Shown: positions 49,040 through 62,477, numbered from the stretch's first letter. The stretch: 64,000 nucleotides of DNA from Thamnaconus septentrionalis (GCA_009823395.1 CM020515.1:4499989-4563988), one strand, 5' to 3'. Program-made: numbers and translations. The notes: generated by a model from the letters alone, not told the origin.

Positions 49040-49410
49040 AGACGAGCTGCTGAATTGCCAAATGAGGCACCACAACGCTAATTTATTTACCTTAATTACA
49101 CAAATAATTAAAAACCACTGTACAGTGAAATTAGGAAGTAGGGCTAATCCGCGGTGCCCGCAGTGGGCACTTTCTGGTACAAGGAATTTTTCTATTTGCA
49201 AACGCTAAAACCTGACCTTTGTTTCAGATTTAGGCTTAATTCAATTATATATTTTTGTCTTTTTTTGTTGTTTTTCTTTCTTTCTCTCTCTGGCTCGGGT
49301 ATATTCACTAAACTGGATAATTGAAGTAAATTAGCAGGCACGCTGGAATGTTACCAAACTGCGCCGAGCCCGATCGGCGGCTCGAACCTGCGGAAAAGTT
49401 GGGCGACGTC
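49040..49410. promoter_or_regulatory. Candidate conserved non-coding element block
   Basis: AT-rich but non-repetitive. It contains AACGCTAATTTATTTACC, TTAATTACACAAATAATTAA, GTGAAATTAGGAAGTAGG and AGGCTTAATTCAATTATAT, plus a GTGCCC/GGGCAC dyad at 49156-49172. Dense homeodomain-type cores. The function is inferred. Confidence 0.42.
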
Positions 49411-49517
49411 AGGTGACTGCGGTGAACGCGGGCGTTTTTTTGGTGACGTCCAGCGGGAACTATTAATGAGCAGTTCCCTCCTCCGCCAGGACTGAACTCC
49501 CACTTTTCTTTGTGTGA

Positions 49518-49518
<1 letters not shown>

Positions 49519-49599
<81 letters not shown>
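49519..49599. repeat. Long (CA)n microsatellite
   Basis: About 40 uninterrupted CA units. Confidence 0.97.
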
Positions 49600-49602
<3 letters not shown>

Positions 49603-49939
49603 AGGGGGGAAAAAGATCTGGGGGTTCTGAACGCTGGCCAAGCCCGGCTGCTGGAGGCCCTTCGTGTCTCGGCACAGACCGAAAAACACGGCTAACGTTA
49701 TCTCGATTATCTTTAGCGGGTTTATCTCGACGTAGAGAACAAAATGAAAAAGAGAAAAAAAAGGGCGGAGGAAAGTTATTTATTTATTTTTTTTATTTTT
49801 TTTTTTTTAAGCGGAGCAGCAGCAGTTTTTCACACCAGATGAATGCGCGCTCCCTCTGTGCCCACACTCTGCTTCTCTGTCAGCCCGGGTTAGCGACCCA
49901 GTGCCAAGAAAACCACGGAACAGAATTCTGCTGTCCGAG

Positions 49940-49943
<4 letters not shown>

Positions 49944-49974
<31 letters not shown>
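49944..49974. repeat. (GA)n microsatellite
   Basis: About 15 GA units followed by a G run. Confidence 0.95.
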
Positions 49975-49981
<7 letters not shown>

Positions 49982-50536
49982 ATTTTCCTTTTCTATCTTC
50001 TAATCATCGTGACTCCCCTCCTTTCTTCTTCTGTCTAACCGGACAACGCGGCCCGACTGGTTCTGATCTCGCGAAGACTCTGAGAACAGGGCCGACGTTA
50101 CCGTTGACAAAAAAGCCATAAACAAAAAATTCAAGAAAAAACAAAAAAAACAAAACAAAACAACAACTCCCATCCCGTTCGGCCCTCCTCATTACGTAAC
50201 TTCATCTGATAGCATTACCTCCCTTTGAAGCTCAGGATATTGGGCGAAACAGATAAGATGCGTCGGAGGGATTAGCGGGCGGCGCAGGCGTTAGTCTCTC
50301 GGTTCTGGCTGCCCGCATCCCCTCCCCCTAGTTCGGGGCTCCGCTCTTTTGTTTGCCCTCCATTAGAGGACCGTCTCTTGGCCGTTTTTAACGTGGCGGT
50401 GGGGGCAGGAGTTGGGGTGGGGCGGGGACCGAGCTCGACAGACGCGCTGCCGGTCCGAGCGAACATCTCAGGAGCGCCGCCGCGAGGAGAGAAGGTCGGA
50501 CCGGGCTTCTCGGACATGAACGCAACTTTTTCTTCG
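49975..50536. other. No gene seen; unique CpG-containing sequence
   Basis: A-rich at 50107-50160, then CpG-containing to the hAT element. No exon was recognised. Confidence 0.45.
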
Positions 50537-50544
50537 GTTATTAT

Positions 50545-50952
50545 CAGAGCTGCAGCTATCAAATATTTTGGTCATCCATTATTCTATGGAATATTCCACT
50601 CCGTCCAGTACTGGATAAAACATAGGTTTGCTTAATTGAAGCCCGCTCCGCAGCAAAACGCGGCCAATAGCGTCAGCGTGCGAGTTCACACCAGACGTGC
50701 CGTTTCAGAACCGTCCCAGAAGCGCGAAACCGCGCCACCCTGGTACCGTTGCCAAAAGGCCGCTTCCGTCCTCTTCCTGATATGCATTGGCTGCATGGCC
50801 TGTGACGGAAGCCCATGGTGTCACACTAAAAAGTGTCCGTGCGAAAAGTGAGCTTTAAATTTAATCAAACGGTGCCTCGAGGCAAATTAAATTCCTCCAT
50901 TAGTTTTTGTAATCGAGTTACTCGAATTAATCGAGTAATCATTGCAGCCGTA
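50545..50952. mobile_element. Non-autonomous hAT element with perfect 8-bp duplication
   Basis: A 408-bp element flanked by GTTATTAT on both sides (50537-50544 and 50953-50960). The left end CAGAGCTGCAGCTATC and the right end GTAATCATTGCAGCCGTA are imperfect inverted repeats, with AATCGAGTTACTCG and TTAATCGAGTAATC near the right. This matches the teleost hAT class whose ends read CAGRGCTGCAACTA. No transposase. Confidence 0.88.
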
Positions 50953-50960
50953 GTTATTAT

Positions 50961-52106
50961 TCTTATTGTTATTTTTGTTATTATTATTATTATTATCGTT
51001 ATTATTGAAAAGTAATGAAAGACACCAGAGTTGCTCGCAAACATCACTAATGCTGGGAAAATGTGTATTAGGCCGACAAAAGGACCCAATTCCTCTCCGA
51101 TTCGGCGTTCGGAGGTCAAGGAGGTCAAGGAAGGTCAAGGAAGGCCCTACGCGCCAGACTTTGACACCGGCGTGATCAAAGAGGCGATCAGACGGCTACG
51201 CTGCTTCACTTCCTTCACGCTTATCATTTCTTATCTGTTGTAATCGGCGTTGCACGTGGCCGAGCTGGAAAGTAGGTGAGCTGCGTTCGAGCGTCGCCGA
51301 TCTGCTCTGTTCTGTTGTGTTGTGATGCTCTGCCAGGTATTTGTCAAAGGCGGGGAGGGGAGCCGGGGGGGGTTTCTTTCGCAGCTGCGGGATGGAGAAG
51401 CAGACGGGAGCGCGGCGGCTGCGATGCCTCGCAGGTCTCGCTGCCCCGGTGCAGAAGAGGCCACCGGTCTATACTTGGACACAGAAATGGGAAGCATAAC
51501 GCGCTGCAGGAAAGGCAGAAACAGAGAAGGGGTGTGAGGTGGGGGTGGGTGGGGTGTTTGTCTACTGTTCTGTCCATCACCGCCGTTTGAAACCATAGCC
51601 CCGCCCCCTTGCAGCTGGCAACAGTGACATCAGCGGGACGAGGGAAGTGAAACACTGCGGCACGGAGGGGAGGGAGAGGGGGAAATAAAAGGAGGAGGAG
51701 GAGGAGGAGGGGTGGGTCGGCGGTCCAATGGTCAGGCCTGGCAACTGATAGCTTCCGCAAGGAGACACAGACACCCCGGGCCGAGGAGCTAAGAATAAAA
51801 CTGTAGCGCTGCCGCTGCAAAGGTTAGAATGGAGCCACTGTCTGCCTGCCCGCCATCTGTAAACTCTGCTTAACCCCCCCGATACTCAACCCCACCCCAC
51901 CACCACCCCCCAACCCCAGCTGGCCGCTGGGGGTGGGGGGAGACACAAATCCAAAAAGCTGACACGTTTTGAATTTTATTTTGTTGTTGCTTTTATTTCC
52001 CCTTAAAATTCCAAGGAGCGACGCCGAATTTTAGACTGTCGGAAAAGCTCCTATTTTGGGTTCGAATCAATGACGTGGACGTAGACAATGACAAGGAAGG
52101 CTCTCT

Positions 52107-52107
<1 letters not shown>
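50961..52107. other. No gene seen; TTA repeat and G/C-rich DNA
   Basis: A TTA tandem (50961-51007), a GGTCAAGGA tandem of about three units (51112-51145), GGA repeat (51691-51711) and C-rich DNA (51890-51920). No exon was recognised. Confidence 0.5.

Positions 52108-52150
<43 letters not shown>
52108..52150. repeat. (GT)n microsatellite
   Basis: About 21 GT units. Confidence 0.96.
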
Positions 52151-52154
<4 letters not shown>

Positions 52155-52559
52155 CCGACGGCTAATGCGGCGCGAGTGTGTGTGGCAGGCAGGGTTTCTG
52201 CTGGATGCAGGGCTGGCAAGCGGGTGACAAAAGCGAGGGCTTTGCTCCGAGGGGGCACCAGGCTGCGCCGGGAGCTAATCTGAGCCGCCGCTTCGCCACG
52301 GCACATTGTGGAAAGGAGGAAGAGACACGTCGCCGCGGAGCAGCCGCCCCCCCCCCGCCGCAGAACTCAAGCAGAGTTACACAACTGGGCTGAAAGGAGC
52401 CCTGGCGAGGGTGGAAGGGGGGGCACTCCCGTCACAGAGGAGTCTCTCCGCTGCCAAAGCAAGAAGAAGAAGAAGAAGAGAGCCGGGATCATGGCGAGAA
52501 GGGCAGAAATAAAGGCGGCCTGGAGGTGGCGGGGGGGGCAGGCAGTGCGATCTACCTGT

Positions 52560-52960
52560 ACCACCTGATATCCCGACATTAAGGCCTTATCTGTGCTTTA
52601 AATATGAAGAAAAAGAAAAGAATGGATTCTTTGATTGCAACATTGCACAAATGCGACGGCAGCTGCCTGTTTTTTTTCTGCTAATTTGGCAGCGAGTTGC
52701 CTTGTTTTCAACCCGTATTTTGTAAAAGGAGCATTCTCGAAAAGAGAAAAAAAAAAATCTGGGGCTTTTAGATTAAAAAGTGGAATTGTAGTTCATCGAC
52801 GTGTAATTTCAATGCCTCAAACCGACTGTGACGAAACGTCTCAAATCACCGAAGGTGATCATTACTTCAAATGGTCCTTTTTAATTAAACTTTTTAATAT
52901 ATAAACTCCCCATTGAGGCAAACAAACGGCAGTCTAATTACGTTTCGCGGCTGCAATGAA
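52560..52960. promoter_or_regulatory. Candidate conserved non-coding element block
   Basis: Unique, AT-leaning sequence with TTTAAATATGAAG, GCACAAATGCGACGGCAGC, CACCGAAGGTGATCATTAC, CTTTTTAATTAAAC and CAGTCTAATTACG. It lies 1-1.4 kb downstream of the exon 2 donor in transcription order. Called on texture. Confidence 0.38.
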
Positions 52961-53418
52961 ACACAACCGACTGTCACGGCCAACCGCGTGGAGCTGCTTG
53001 CGGGCGCCGACGGTTTGTTGACACATCACAAGCAAAAATATTTTCACCGCCTTTATTTTAACTTCGGAGTGCCGAGCAGGAAGTGAGTGAGTGAGCGAGC
53101 GAGCGAGCGAGCCCAACGTGGAGGAATAAAACGTCAACAAACAAAGGCGGGTCAGCCGCAGCACCGTAAACACCAGAGGTTTTCAGGGGGGAAAGTGTCT
53201 GTGTGTGTGTCTGTGTGTGTCCACTTTAGTGTGTGTGTGAGCGCGCAGACAGTCCGGCCCCCCCCCTACCCATCCAGCCGGCTGAACTACCTGGGAACGC
53301 GCCAGCTGTCACCGCCGCTCTCTGCCGGACCGTCACCACGCGCACCGGGATGCGAACGCACGGCAATTTCGCAATAACATACGAGTGGATTAGAGACGCA
53401 CGACAATCTGCCCCTCTG

Positions 53419-53526
<108 letters not shown>

Positions 53527-53906
53527 GGATAAACAGGTCTGCAGATGCTTTTGTTTACCGACGGCTACTGCAAAACATGCACGTTTGGATTTTGATATAT
53601 TTGCATACAAATACTTGGGCAAACGCACCGTCGCTAACGAATCTTTAGGGTAAACACGGCTCCCAAGCCGCGCTGACAAATTCTCCAGAATCTCTTTGAA
53701 CAAGATAGAATCGTCAACGTTTGTTTTGTTAATTCTTCTTTCTGTCTTTTTTTTAATGATGAAGACGAATTTTTAAAAAAAAAAAAAAAAGAAAGAAACG
53801 GCAAACGGGCTCTGAAACAGTCGAGATGTCGTTATCTTAATTCTGACGTTGTGTTTATCAAAAAGCCTGGCGAGGGAAGAGTCTAATCTGCGAGTCACAT
53901 GCCTAA

Positions 53907-55389
<1,483 letters not shown>

Positions 55390-55440
55390 CATTTTGCACT
55401 CTCATCATAAATTTGGCACAGCGTTTAAAAGTGAAAAAAA
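55390..55440 (-). other. nfix: Candidate alternative first exon ending ATG|GT
   Basis: On the minus strand the sequence CAAAATG at 55396-55390 is followed directly by GTAACT, a plausible donor. Joined to exon 2 it would read ATG GAT GAA, giving a protein starting M-DEFHPF. Predicted NFI isoforms with that start are known in vertebrates. The start context after splicing (A at -3, G at +4) is good. Against it, an upstream ATGATG about 15 nt before would open a short out-of-frame reading that stops just inside exon 2, and the 5' limit of the exon is unknown (the given end is arbitrary). The canonical MYSP...TQ first exon was searched for and not found. Confidence 0.28.
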
Positions 55441-55935
55441 AAAAAAAAAAAAAAAAATCTCCTGCACCAGTTTTTTTTTTTTTTTTTGCTTTTTCTTTCC
55501 TCCTCCCGCGCTCTCCCCAATGTAAAGCGAGCGCTGGGTTTTTGGCAGGCTGCAGAGAATTAGCCGATGAGAGACAGCGAGAGAGAGAGAGGGAAAAACT
55601 TGGGCGGGTTGTTGAAAAAAATAATTAGCAGAATATGCTGCTCAACTAAAGACAGTGGGCGAAAGTTTAAAAAAAAAATGCAAAAGCAAGATTTTGGGAA
55701 ATGGAGTGTGGGGAAAAAAAAAAAAAAGACCACACAGCTCCTGACTCAAAGGCGAAAAAAAGGAGCAAAAAAAAAGATAGAAAATTTTATAGGAAAGTAG
55801 AAAGTAAAAATAGAATTATTCGCAATTAAAAAAAAAAAAAAAATAAATCGGCGACAGAGATAGATGCACTCGAAATAGACAGTCCGCTGTGCGTTCCAAA
55901 AAATTCAAAAAAAAAAAAAAAAAAAGAGAAACCCT
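55436..55935. repeat. Cluster of A and T homopolymers
   Basis: Runs of 12 or more A or T at 55435-55457, 55470-55488, 55714-55726, 55828-55842 and 55907-55925, with a short GA run at 55577-55590. Confidence 0.85.
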
Positions 55936-55979
55936 CCTTGGCAAAGTGTAATTGGTGGTGGTGTCTGTTCTGATCCCTG

Positions 55980-57216
55980 GGCCCCGACACAAGACTCGCT
56001 CACACACACACACACACGCGCGCGCGCGCGAGCGTGCACACACACGCACAGATGGGGGGGGAGGCCAGGGAGAGCAGAGCAGAGAATAGGGAGGGGAGGA
56101 AGAAAAAAAAAAAATAGAGAGAGAGCCGAATCAATGTTGGACGAGCGCATGCGACCGCTGGCAAAGCCGAGTGCTGCTTCTTTTTTCCCCTTTTCTCTCC
56201 AACTCTCTCTCTTTCCCTTTCTGTTTCTCGCTCGCCGTCGCTCGTCCTCGCCGCGTTCCTTCCCCGACCATTGCTTGAGCGTTTGCCAACACGAGTGCAG
56301 GGCCCACCTATTTGGCAACCAGGCGCATGTAGCCCAGCCAATGCGTTAGCTTCAAGAGCTGAAAAGGGAGGGAAGAAGAGAGAGAGCGGGGAGAGAGAGA
56401 GAGAGGGGAGGGGTGTAGCGGCGGCGGCGGTGGTGAGACGGGAGGGAGGGGGAGAGAGAGAGAGAGAGAGAGAGGGAGCAGGTGGGAGTGTAAGAGAGCT
56501 AGCAGCCTCGTCCGATGCTGCTGCCGCCGCCGCGATTTGCCAGAAAATATCGACAAGTTCCACTCTGACACGGGAGGCAAAGTTCAGGCTCCCGCAACCA
56601 ATCAACGCAAGCCTCCGTCCGTCTCCGCCACCGCCATCGCCTCCGTCCCCCCTCGCCCTCCCCGTCCACCCCTCCCTCCCTGCTTGCATAATGCCACCTT
56701 GGCAGAGGATGGCAGAGAGGGGGGACCACGCAGAATCCAGAATCCCTCCAGACCCCACCGCCGGCAGCTGCTCGCGGGGTTTTTTTTTTTTTTTGTGTTT
56801 TTTTAACCACAGCAAACAAAGAAGAGAGTGGGGGGAGAGAGAGAAAAAGAGAGAGAGAGAGAGAGAGAGAGCAACCCCGAGCTGCACCCGCACTCCTTTG
56901 GGCTGCCTGCACGCGGCACCAGGAATCGATTTTGTTGGTCGAAGGCGAGGTGGGGGGGCGGGGGCAGAATAGAGAAATACGGAGACGGTTGCAGATATTT
57001 GAGAGGAGGGGCAGCAGGCGGCAGGCGGAGGTAACAAAATCTGCCGTTTCGCCGCTGCTAGCGAGCGAGGTGACCCCCCGCCCCATCATCTCCCACTCCC
57101 CTCCACCCAGCGTTCTGTGGCGGAGCATCGACAGCGCTGCCATCGTCGGGAAGCGCGTCGTTCAGGCTCTGGGTCAGTGCGGTGGGGCGCAAGCTGGACA
57201 GTTTGGAGGCAGCGGC

Positions 57217-57249
<33 letters not shown>

Positions 57250-57250
57250 G
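55980..57250 (-). promoter_or_regulatory. CpG-rich, GA-rich candidate promoter region
   Basis: This stretch has many CpG dinucleotides (CG runs near 56018-56032, GGCGGCGG near 56418, CCGCCGCCGCG near 56523, CCGTCCGTCTCCGCC near 56620) and several (GA)n tracts. It lies 1.5-2.7 kb upstream of nfix exon 2 in the direction of transcription and just upstream of the ATG|GT exon candidate. Such composition is typical of vertebrate CpG-island promoters and untranslated first exons. No TATA box or start site can be fixed. The long open frames here on both strands are low-complexity read-through of the GA and CG tracts. Confidence 0.35.
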
Positions 57251-57274
57251 AGGCTCCTTCCTCCCCACAGCCAT

Positions 57275-57277
<3 letters not shown>

Positions 57278-57302
<25 letters not shown>
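57278..57302. repeat. (CA)n microsatellite
   Basis: About 12 CA units. Confidence 0.95.
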
Positions 57303-57304
<2 letters not shown>

Positions 57305-57305
<1 letters not shown>

Positions 57306-57500
57306 CTAGCACTTTAAATTGCACTTAGCTTTTTATCTTATCTTATTTATTAGGTTTTTATGTTTATCCAATTTATTGTTTTACTTACTGTTGATAGTGT
57401 TACTGTTATTGGCACACATAACGATCATGCTGGCTCTGTCTTGTGTCTCTATTGTTGCTGTAACAACACCGATCAATAAAGTTTATTCTATTCTATTCTG
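57305..57500 (+). mobile_element. LINE 3' tail with ATTCT repeat
   Basis: GCACTTTAAATTGCAC, TATCTTATCTTATTTATTAG, GTTGCTGTAACAACACC and ATCAATAAAGTTT lead into TATTCTATTCTATTC. It has the same tail type as 21112-21272. The 5' part is truncated and no coding remains. Confidence 0.6.
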
Positions 57501-60360
57501 CTCTTTACACCTGCAGCAGGCAAACGCTGCTAAAATGTAAAAACACACATTGAGCGATGCCGGCAACAGGACGGAAACTATTGTGGAGTTTCCTCGACAC
57601 CATACGGGCATTGGCACCGAACTGCCAAGAGGCAAGACCTGCTGCTCCACTTCTGCTGGTGACAATTACACGTTAAAGCCGACAGGGTTGGAACGTTCGA
57701 TAAACACTTCTGAAGTTTTATATTAAGGAGTCAAACGTGCCACGAATCGGATCATCTCGAGCGGCCTCCATTCACTTGGTTTAGTATCTTTCTTTTTTCC
57801 TTGTCAAAGTCATCTGAGCGGATCAGCTTCACTCTTTGTTCATTGAAAAATAATAACACGCAGCCACGTTCACCCAAAAACGTCCAGACTTTGCCAACAT
57901 TTGAAGCTGTAAATATCAAAATAGCAGCCAAGCCTGGAGAAACACTCAATTATAACCCAGCTGAAGTGGCATTAAATAGGCAACTTTGCTTCAAAAACAA
58001 AACAAAACAAAACAAAGCAAAGCAAAACAGCAGACGTACTCGGCAAACGCAGCCATTGTCTCACATTACAGCCCACTTTAAAAAGAAAAAAAAAAAAGTG
58101 TACTTCAGATTCATCTCGGAGTCATGGCCATTGAATCAATGAAGGTGGTGGAGGACAAACACACCTTCAAGTTGATACTCAATTGAGTGCTGCTAGATGT
58201 TGCAATCTGAACTGAGGCAGGAGAGAAAATCCAAATTTTCCGCACCTGTGCGTGGAAAAACCAAGTTTCCTCTTTGAGAAGCTGTTTATTGGGGCAAACG
58301 TAATTTTAACTGACACTAAAATGCGTCTGTTCTCCAGTCGAACAATCATCACTGGCCGAGTCTGCCAATATGCAAATACAAGCACTATTCAAATGTGAGA
58401 AGAGTTTTAACTGCGAGGGGGTTTAAGCCGTTTTTCCTTAGACATGCATTCGTATAAAAGACAAACACTCACGTTAACTTTGCCGTGACTCTGTCGACTA
58501 GCTAACACCGCCGGCGGCGGCTCCGTCTACGTGCTGGACATGCTGCTAATCACAAACGTTTACGCTCTACTGCGTTTGTTTTCAGCAGCGTTTATAATTT
58601 AGTATACAAAACATATTATACCTAAAATGTTGTTTTAGCCCACAGCGCTGCTGCCGTCATGTATATTTCATAGATGTATCCCATCGTTTTCCGCGTGCCC
58701 TCACCTGAATAGACACATCCGTCGCGAATTAATTACGTTTCACCATTTGCCGCCTTTGACGGTGGGGGAAAAGAAGTGGAAAAAAAAAAAAAAAAAAAAA
58801 GGCTGAGCAGTCCCAACACGAGCTTCCCTAATAGTCCAAATTGTACCAATTAAAGTCAGAGTTTATTTCCCACCAACATGTTTCTTTGGCTAATTCACTG
58901 ACACACCATCCAGGCTCGACAAACTCAAGCCAAAACTATTAAAAATGCGCCATCTTCTTCTTCTTCTTCTTCTTCCTCCTCCTCCTCCTCCTCCTCCCTC
59001 TTCTCACAGGGCACTTAAAATATGAATACTTCAAAAAGAGTTTATGGAGTCTGCCAGAAATTACATGGAAATGAAGGGAGGAAAAAATAAAGATGACGGG
59101 CTGGCAGCATAACAAGCGGCAAGAATTTTTTTCGTGCTCTTCCTAACATGAACGAGTGTCGGGCCGGTGAAAGCGGACGAGGAGGCCGTGAACGCAACCC
59201 GTCGGTTACGCTGCGTTTCTATCCTGTGAAATTGGGTCTCACGTACCTTATTTTAAGTTTTCGAGGGAGAAAAAAGCTCTCTTGATTCAAGAAGAGGGAA
59301 ACTTTTAGTTGCGATATAAATGTGACCGGTTGGACTTTTCTTTTTTTGAAATACGTAATTAACAAGCGCTGCAACCAACGCTTTTCACACCCCCCCAGAT
59401 TCCGCACTCCCAATTTGTAGCCCATCAGATGGATTTAAGCAGTCTGCCACGAGACAAAGGAAATTATTTTGAAGTCCTTTATTTTTCTATTCTCTGCACG
59501 TCTTACTGAGACTGTGGAGATGGCTGCCAACTTCAGATTAACTCTTTCTGAGCGGGGAGAAAAAGGCTCCCTCCCCGGAAAGAAAGGAAGAAAGAAAGAA
59601 GGGAGGTAAAAAAAAAAAAAAAAAAACCTGAACACCCGCCTGTGAATCTGTACATTTATCTCCGTTTGAAATGCTTTATTAATTAAATTAAACAAAATGA
59701 ACTCGAGAAAATATTATACACTGTAACATAGTTCTTTGAACTATTTGAATGATTTAGGTTTAGAAACAGCACTAATGCAATACTCTTTTTTTTTTTAAGC
59801 AGGTCTGGGTCGATGTCTGTCCATCAGACAATGTACCTATTCTAGAAGACTTTCGATCAATCTTTTCTGCTTGAATTACTGCACTGCTTTAAATGATCAC
59901 TTTTATCGCAAGCTACTTTTTATTAGAATGATTAAGAATTTTAGTATTATAATAATAATAATGATACAGTGGGCTGCCCTGCCCCCTCCAAGCAAATTTG
60001 CTTTTGTCACACTTGCAATGTAAAATAAAGGAAAATCAAGGTGTGTGGGGGGCAAAAGAGCATGTTTAATTTTTATTCAGTCAACCTCGTCTCGCTTTCC
60101 TAGAAAACAATGTAAAAAACAAAACAAAAAAAACACCTAGTGCCAAATATATTTAAAACCCGAGCAAAGTAAAAGGAATCGAATTTATGAATTTTTGTCA
60201 TAATAAATGCCTGATTTAAATGATTTTTTTTTAGAATAATTATAATACTTTTTTTTTTTTTAACAATTTCAACGCTCCAAATACAATATTATTCAAAAAA
60301 TATCTTTAGAATTTAAAATCAGCAGTGAATAGAATCCACCCCTCTTTTTCACCCGCGACG
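57501..60360. other. No gene seen; upstream unique and AT-rich sequence
   Basis: AAAAC/AAAGC tandem (57997-58028), A tracts (58088-58097, 58779-58800, 59608-59625), a CTT-to-CCT triplet run (58951-58998) and AT-rich DNA after 59690. TTGGCA and TGCCAA at 57611-57628 form an inverted pair with a six-base spacer. The usual NFIX first exon was not found here. Confidence 0.45.
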
Positions 60361-60369
60361 CTGAGCAGC

Positions 60370-60620
60370 GGGCCTCGGCGCCCCAGCTTTGTGCTGCTGT
60401 GTCCTGCGGTACTTGACCTCGCCGAGGACGAGCTGCATCTCATTAGACCAATTAGACCATGGTCTGCATAACCCGGGGGCCTCCCAGCTGCCTGGCCGGT
60501 CATTAGCAGCGGGCAAGGCCCGGGCCTTTTGCTGGTGTAGGCTCGGTGGCTCCGTCCTCTCCTGCCCAGCTGAGTGGCCCTGACCCCTGGGCTCCTACCA
60601 ACCACGACCCTACCTCACGC
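60370..60620. promoter_or_regulatory. Candidate conserved non-coding element
   Basis: Unique, GC-balanced sequence with a direct repeat ATTAGACCAATTAGACCA, a perfect palindrome AGACCATGGTCT at 60454-60465, and CTGGCCGGTCATTAGCAGC. No exon match. Called on texture. Confidence 0.36.
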
Positions 60621-61865
60621 CAATGACACGGGGGGGGGGGAGGAAGAGGAGCAGGAGCAGGGAGGGAGGGGAGTCGGACGGAGGAAGGCCGTTAACCCCT
60701 CGAAGGAGCCGTGGGAGGGCATGCGCCGTGACATTTAATCAGCGAAAATTAGATGGAAACCAACAATGGCGGATCCGTGCAGATGCGGACGTGTGATCTA
60801 AGTGAATGTCTTGCGGTGCGTCAGTGTCAAATCCCTGTTAACTGCAAAAAAAAAAGAAGAAGAAAAGAAAATAGCCAAGGCAGTGACTCACACCAATCTA
60901 TTCAATTAAGAAAGCAGCTGGGAACTTTTTCCTAAGGCTGTAGGCGAAGATTATTTTCCTCTCTGTGGATTTAATGTACAATCTAAAAAAAAAAAAAACA
61001 AAAAAAAAAACCCAGACCATTACACAGTAATCATTCTTGAGGGGGCCAATGATTTTTATTTAGGCATAGAGAGCACAGAGGGCAAAGTCTCTCGTCGTAT
61101 CGTAGCGGCCCAAACTGTCTGCAGCTGCTAAAGACGGTCAGCGCCGTCACATCGGCTGCAACCCCCCCAACAAAAGAAAAAGGTGAACGTGAACAAAATC
61201 TGCCAGCAATTTTGCAGAGGCTCTACGCTATCATGCATCCAGGGTTTGGCCATGCAGAGTGGAGGTTGAGGGGCTGGGGAGGGTGAGTGGGCAAGGGGCA
61301 TGGCGGGGGTGGGGGGGCTCGAATGGCACATTCCAGTCCAACAAAGGAGCTCTGCTGCCTGGCGGCTCGGCCCCCCAAAAAAAAAAAAAAAAACAGAAAA
61401 AAAAAGCACCCGGTTCATCCCGAAAAACCACCGGTGCATCGGCGATGAGGATGAGACGACTTGGCTCGCGGGGGCTCGGAGGTGCGAGTTTACACGGTAA
61501 ACACTGATGCGGTTGTACGTTCGCCGCCGCCGACGACGCAAGAAGCAACTTTCAAAGCTTTCAACTGCCAGTCGAGTCGGGGCTCCGGGCTGTTTTGAAC
61601 ACGGAGCAGAATTTTGATATTAAAGTAGTATTTGTTTCCGCCCGAGGAGCTAATCGCACGCCAAGGCACGCAGGTGCTTTTTTTTTTTTTTTTTTTACGG
61701 CTGATTGGTGACAGTATTGACGAGGTGGGGGAGGGGCACGGGGCGGTGGGGGGCGCACTTGCCTCCCAGCGGTGGCGTGCATGCGGCTAACCTGCACAGG
61801 TTGCACCTAAAGGGCCAGCGCAGGCACGGGACGTCATGAAATAGCTGTATTCCCTCCATTTTTCA
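60621..61865. other. No gene seen; mixed sequence with A/T tracts
   Basis: G run (60630-60640), A tracts (60847-60866, 60986-61010, 61376-61405) and T run (61678-61696). No exon was recognised. Confidence 0.5.
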
Positions 61866-62119
61866 GTGTTTTAAGAGTCGTTTCAACAAAGAGATGAACA
61901 CCGTGGGGCTTCAAAGACGTATTTTGTTGTATCTTTTCTTTGGTTCATTTTAAATTGACATTAAAGCACATGTTTCCTACATTATATCCCATGATATATG
62001 TTTTCCTCCTATGAGGTAGGTCACCGAAACACTCCATCCACCTGCTCCTGCTCCTGCCCCCTATGTCAAATTTTAGAACCCATTGTGGTCCACCAGTCAG
62101 AAAGTTTGTGCACCCCTGG
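61866..62119. mobile_element. Decayed second copy of the 34742-35105 hAT element
   Basis: TGTTTTAAGAGTCGTTTCAA, AAAGAGATGAACACCGTGG, TATATCCCATGATA, TTTTCCTCCTATGAGGT, AACACTCCATCCACCTGCTC and CAAATTTTAGAACCCA follow the same order as in the intact copy, ending GTGCACCCCTGGG. The left GGGCAAACTACGG terminus is absent, so it is 5' truncated or eroded. Confidence 0.82.
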
Positions 62120-62428
62120 GACAGAGTCACGTTGCTGCTGCTGCTGCTGCGTCACCGAGCTTGACCGTTGCATTCAAGCCTTCTTGCAGCTCTGCGCATC
62201 TGCCACTGTTTGCAAAGAATGCAGCGTCGGGCGAAGGAACCGCCCTGCCATTCAGAAACGCTTGTGTGTGGTGCTGGTGCATGTGCGTGCGTGCGTGCGC
62301 GATTGGCCATGCCAGGGCAGGCCGACTCGGCAGCACAGCACTGCACCGCAGCAGCCATGACAGAGTGTTTTCTCAGCGTGCCAGGCAGCAGGCTATGGCT
62401 CACGCCGCCGGTGCCGTATGAGTGACGG

Positions 62429-62432
<4 letters not shown>

Positions 62433-62460
<28 letters not shown>
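62433..62460. repeat. (CA)n microsatellite
   Basis: About 14 CA units, 18 bp before a hAT element. Confidence 0.95.
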
Positions 62461-62463
<3 letters not shown>

Positions 62464-62477
62464 GTATGTCGTTCGCA

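Noticed and set aside
49463..49689. Cys-Val repeat open frames across CA/GT microsatellites (here and elsewhere)
   Set aside because: Dinucleotide repeats give open CV/TH frames on both strands; not genes.
56000..57037. Longest open frame in the window, minus strand, 345 codons
   Set aside because: Ser/Leu/Pro/Arg-rich read-through of CT, CG and poly-T tracts with no recognisable domain.
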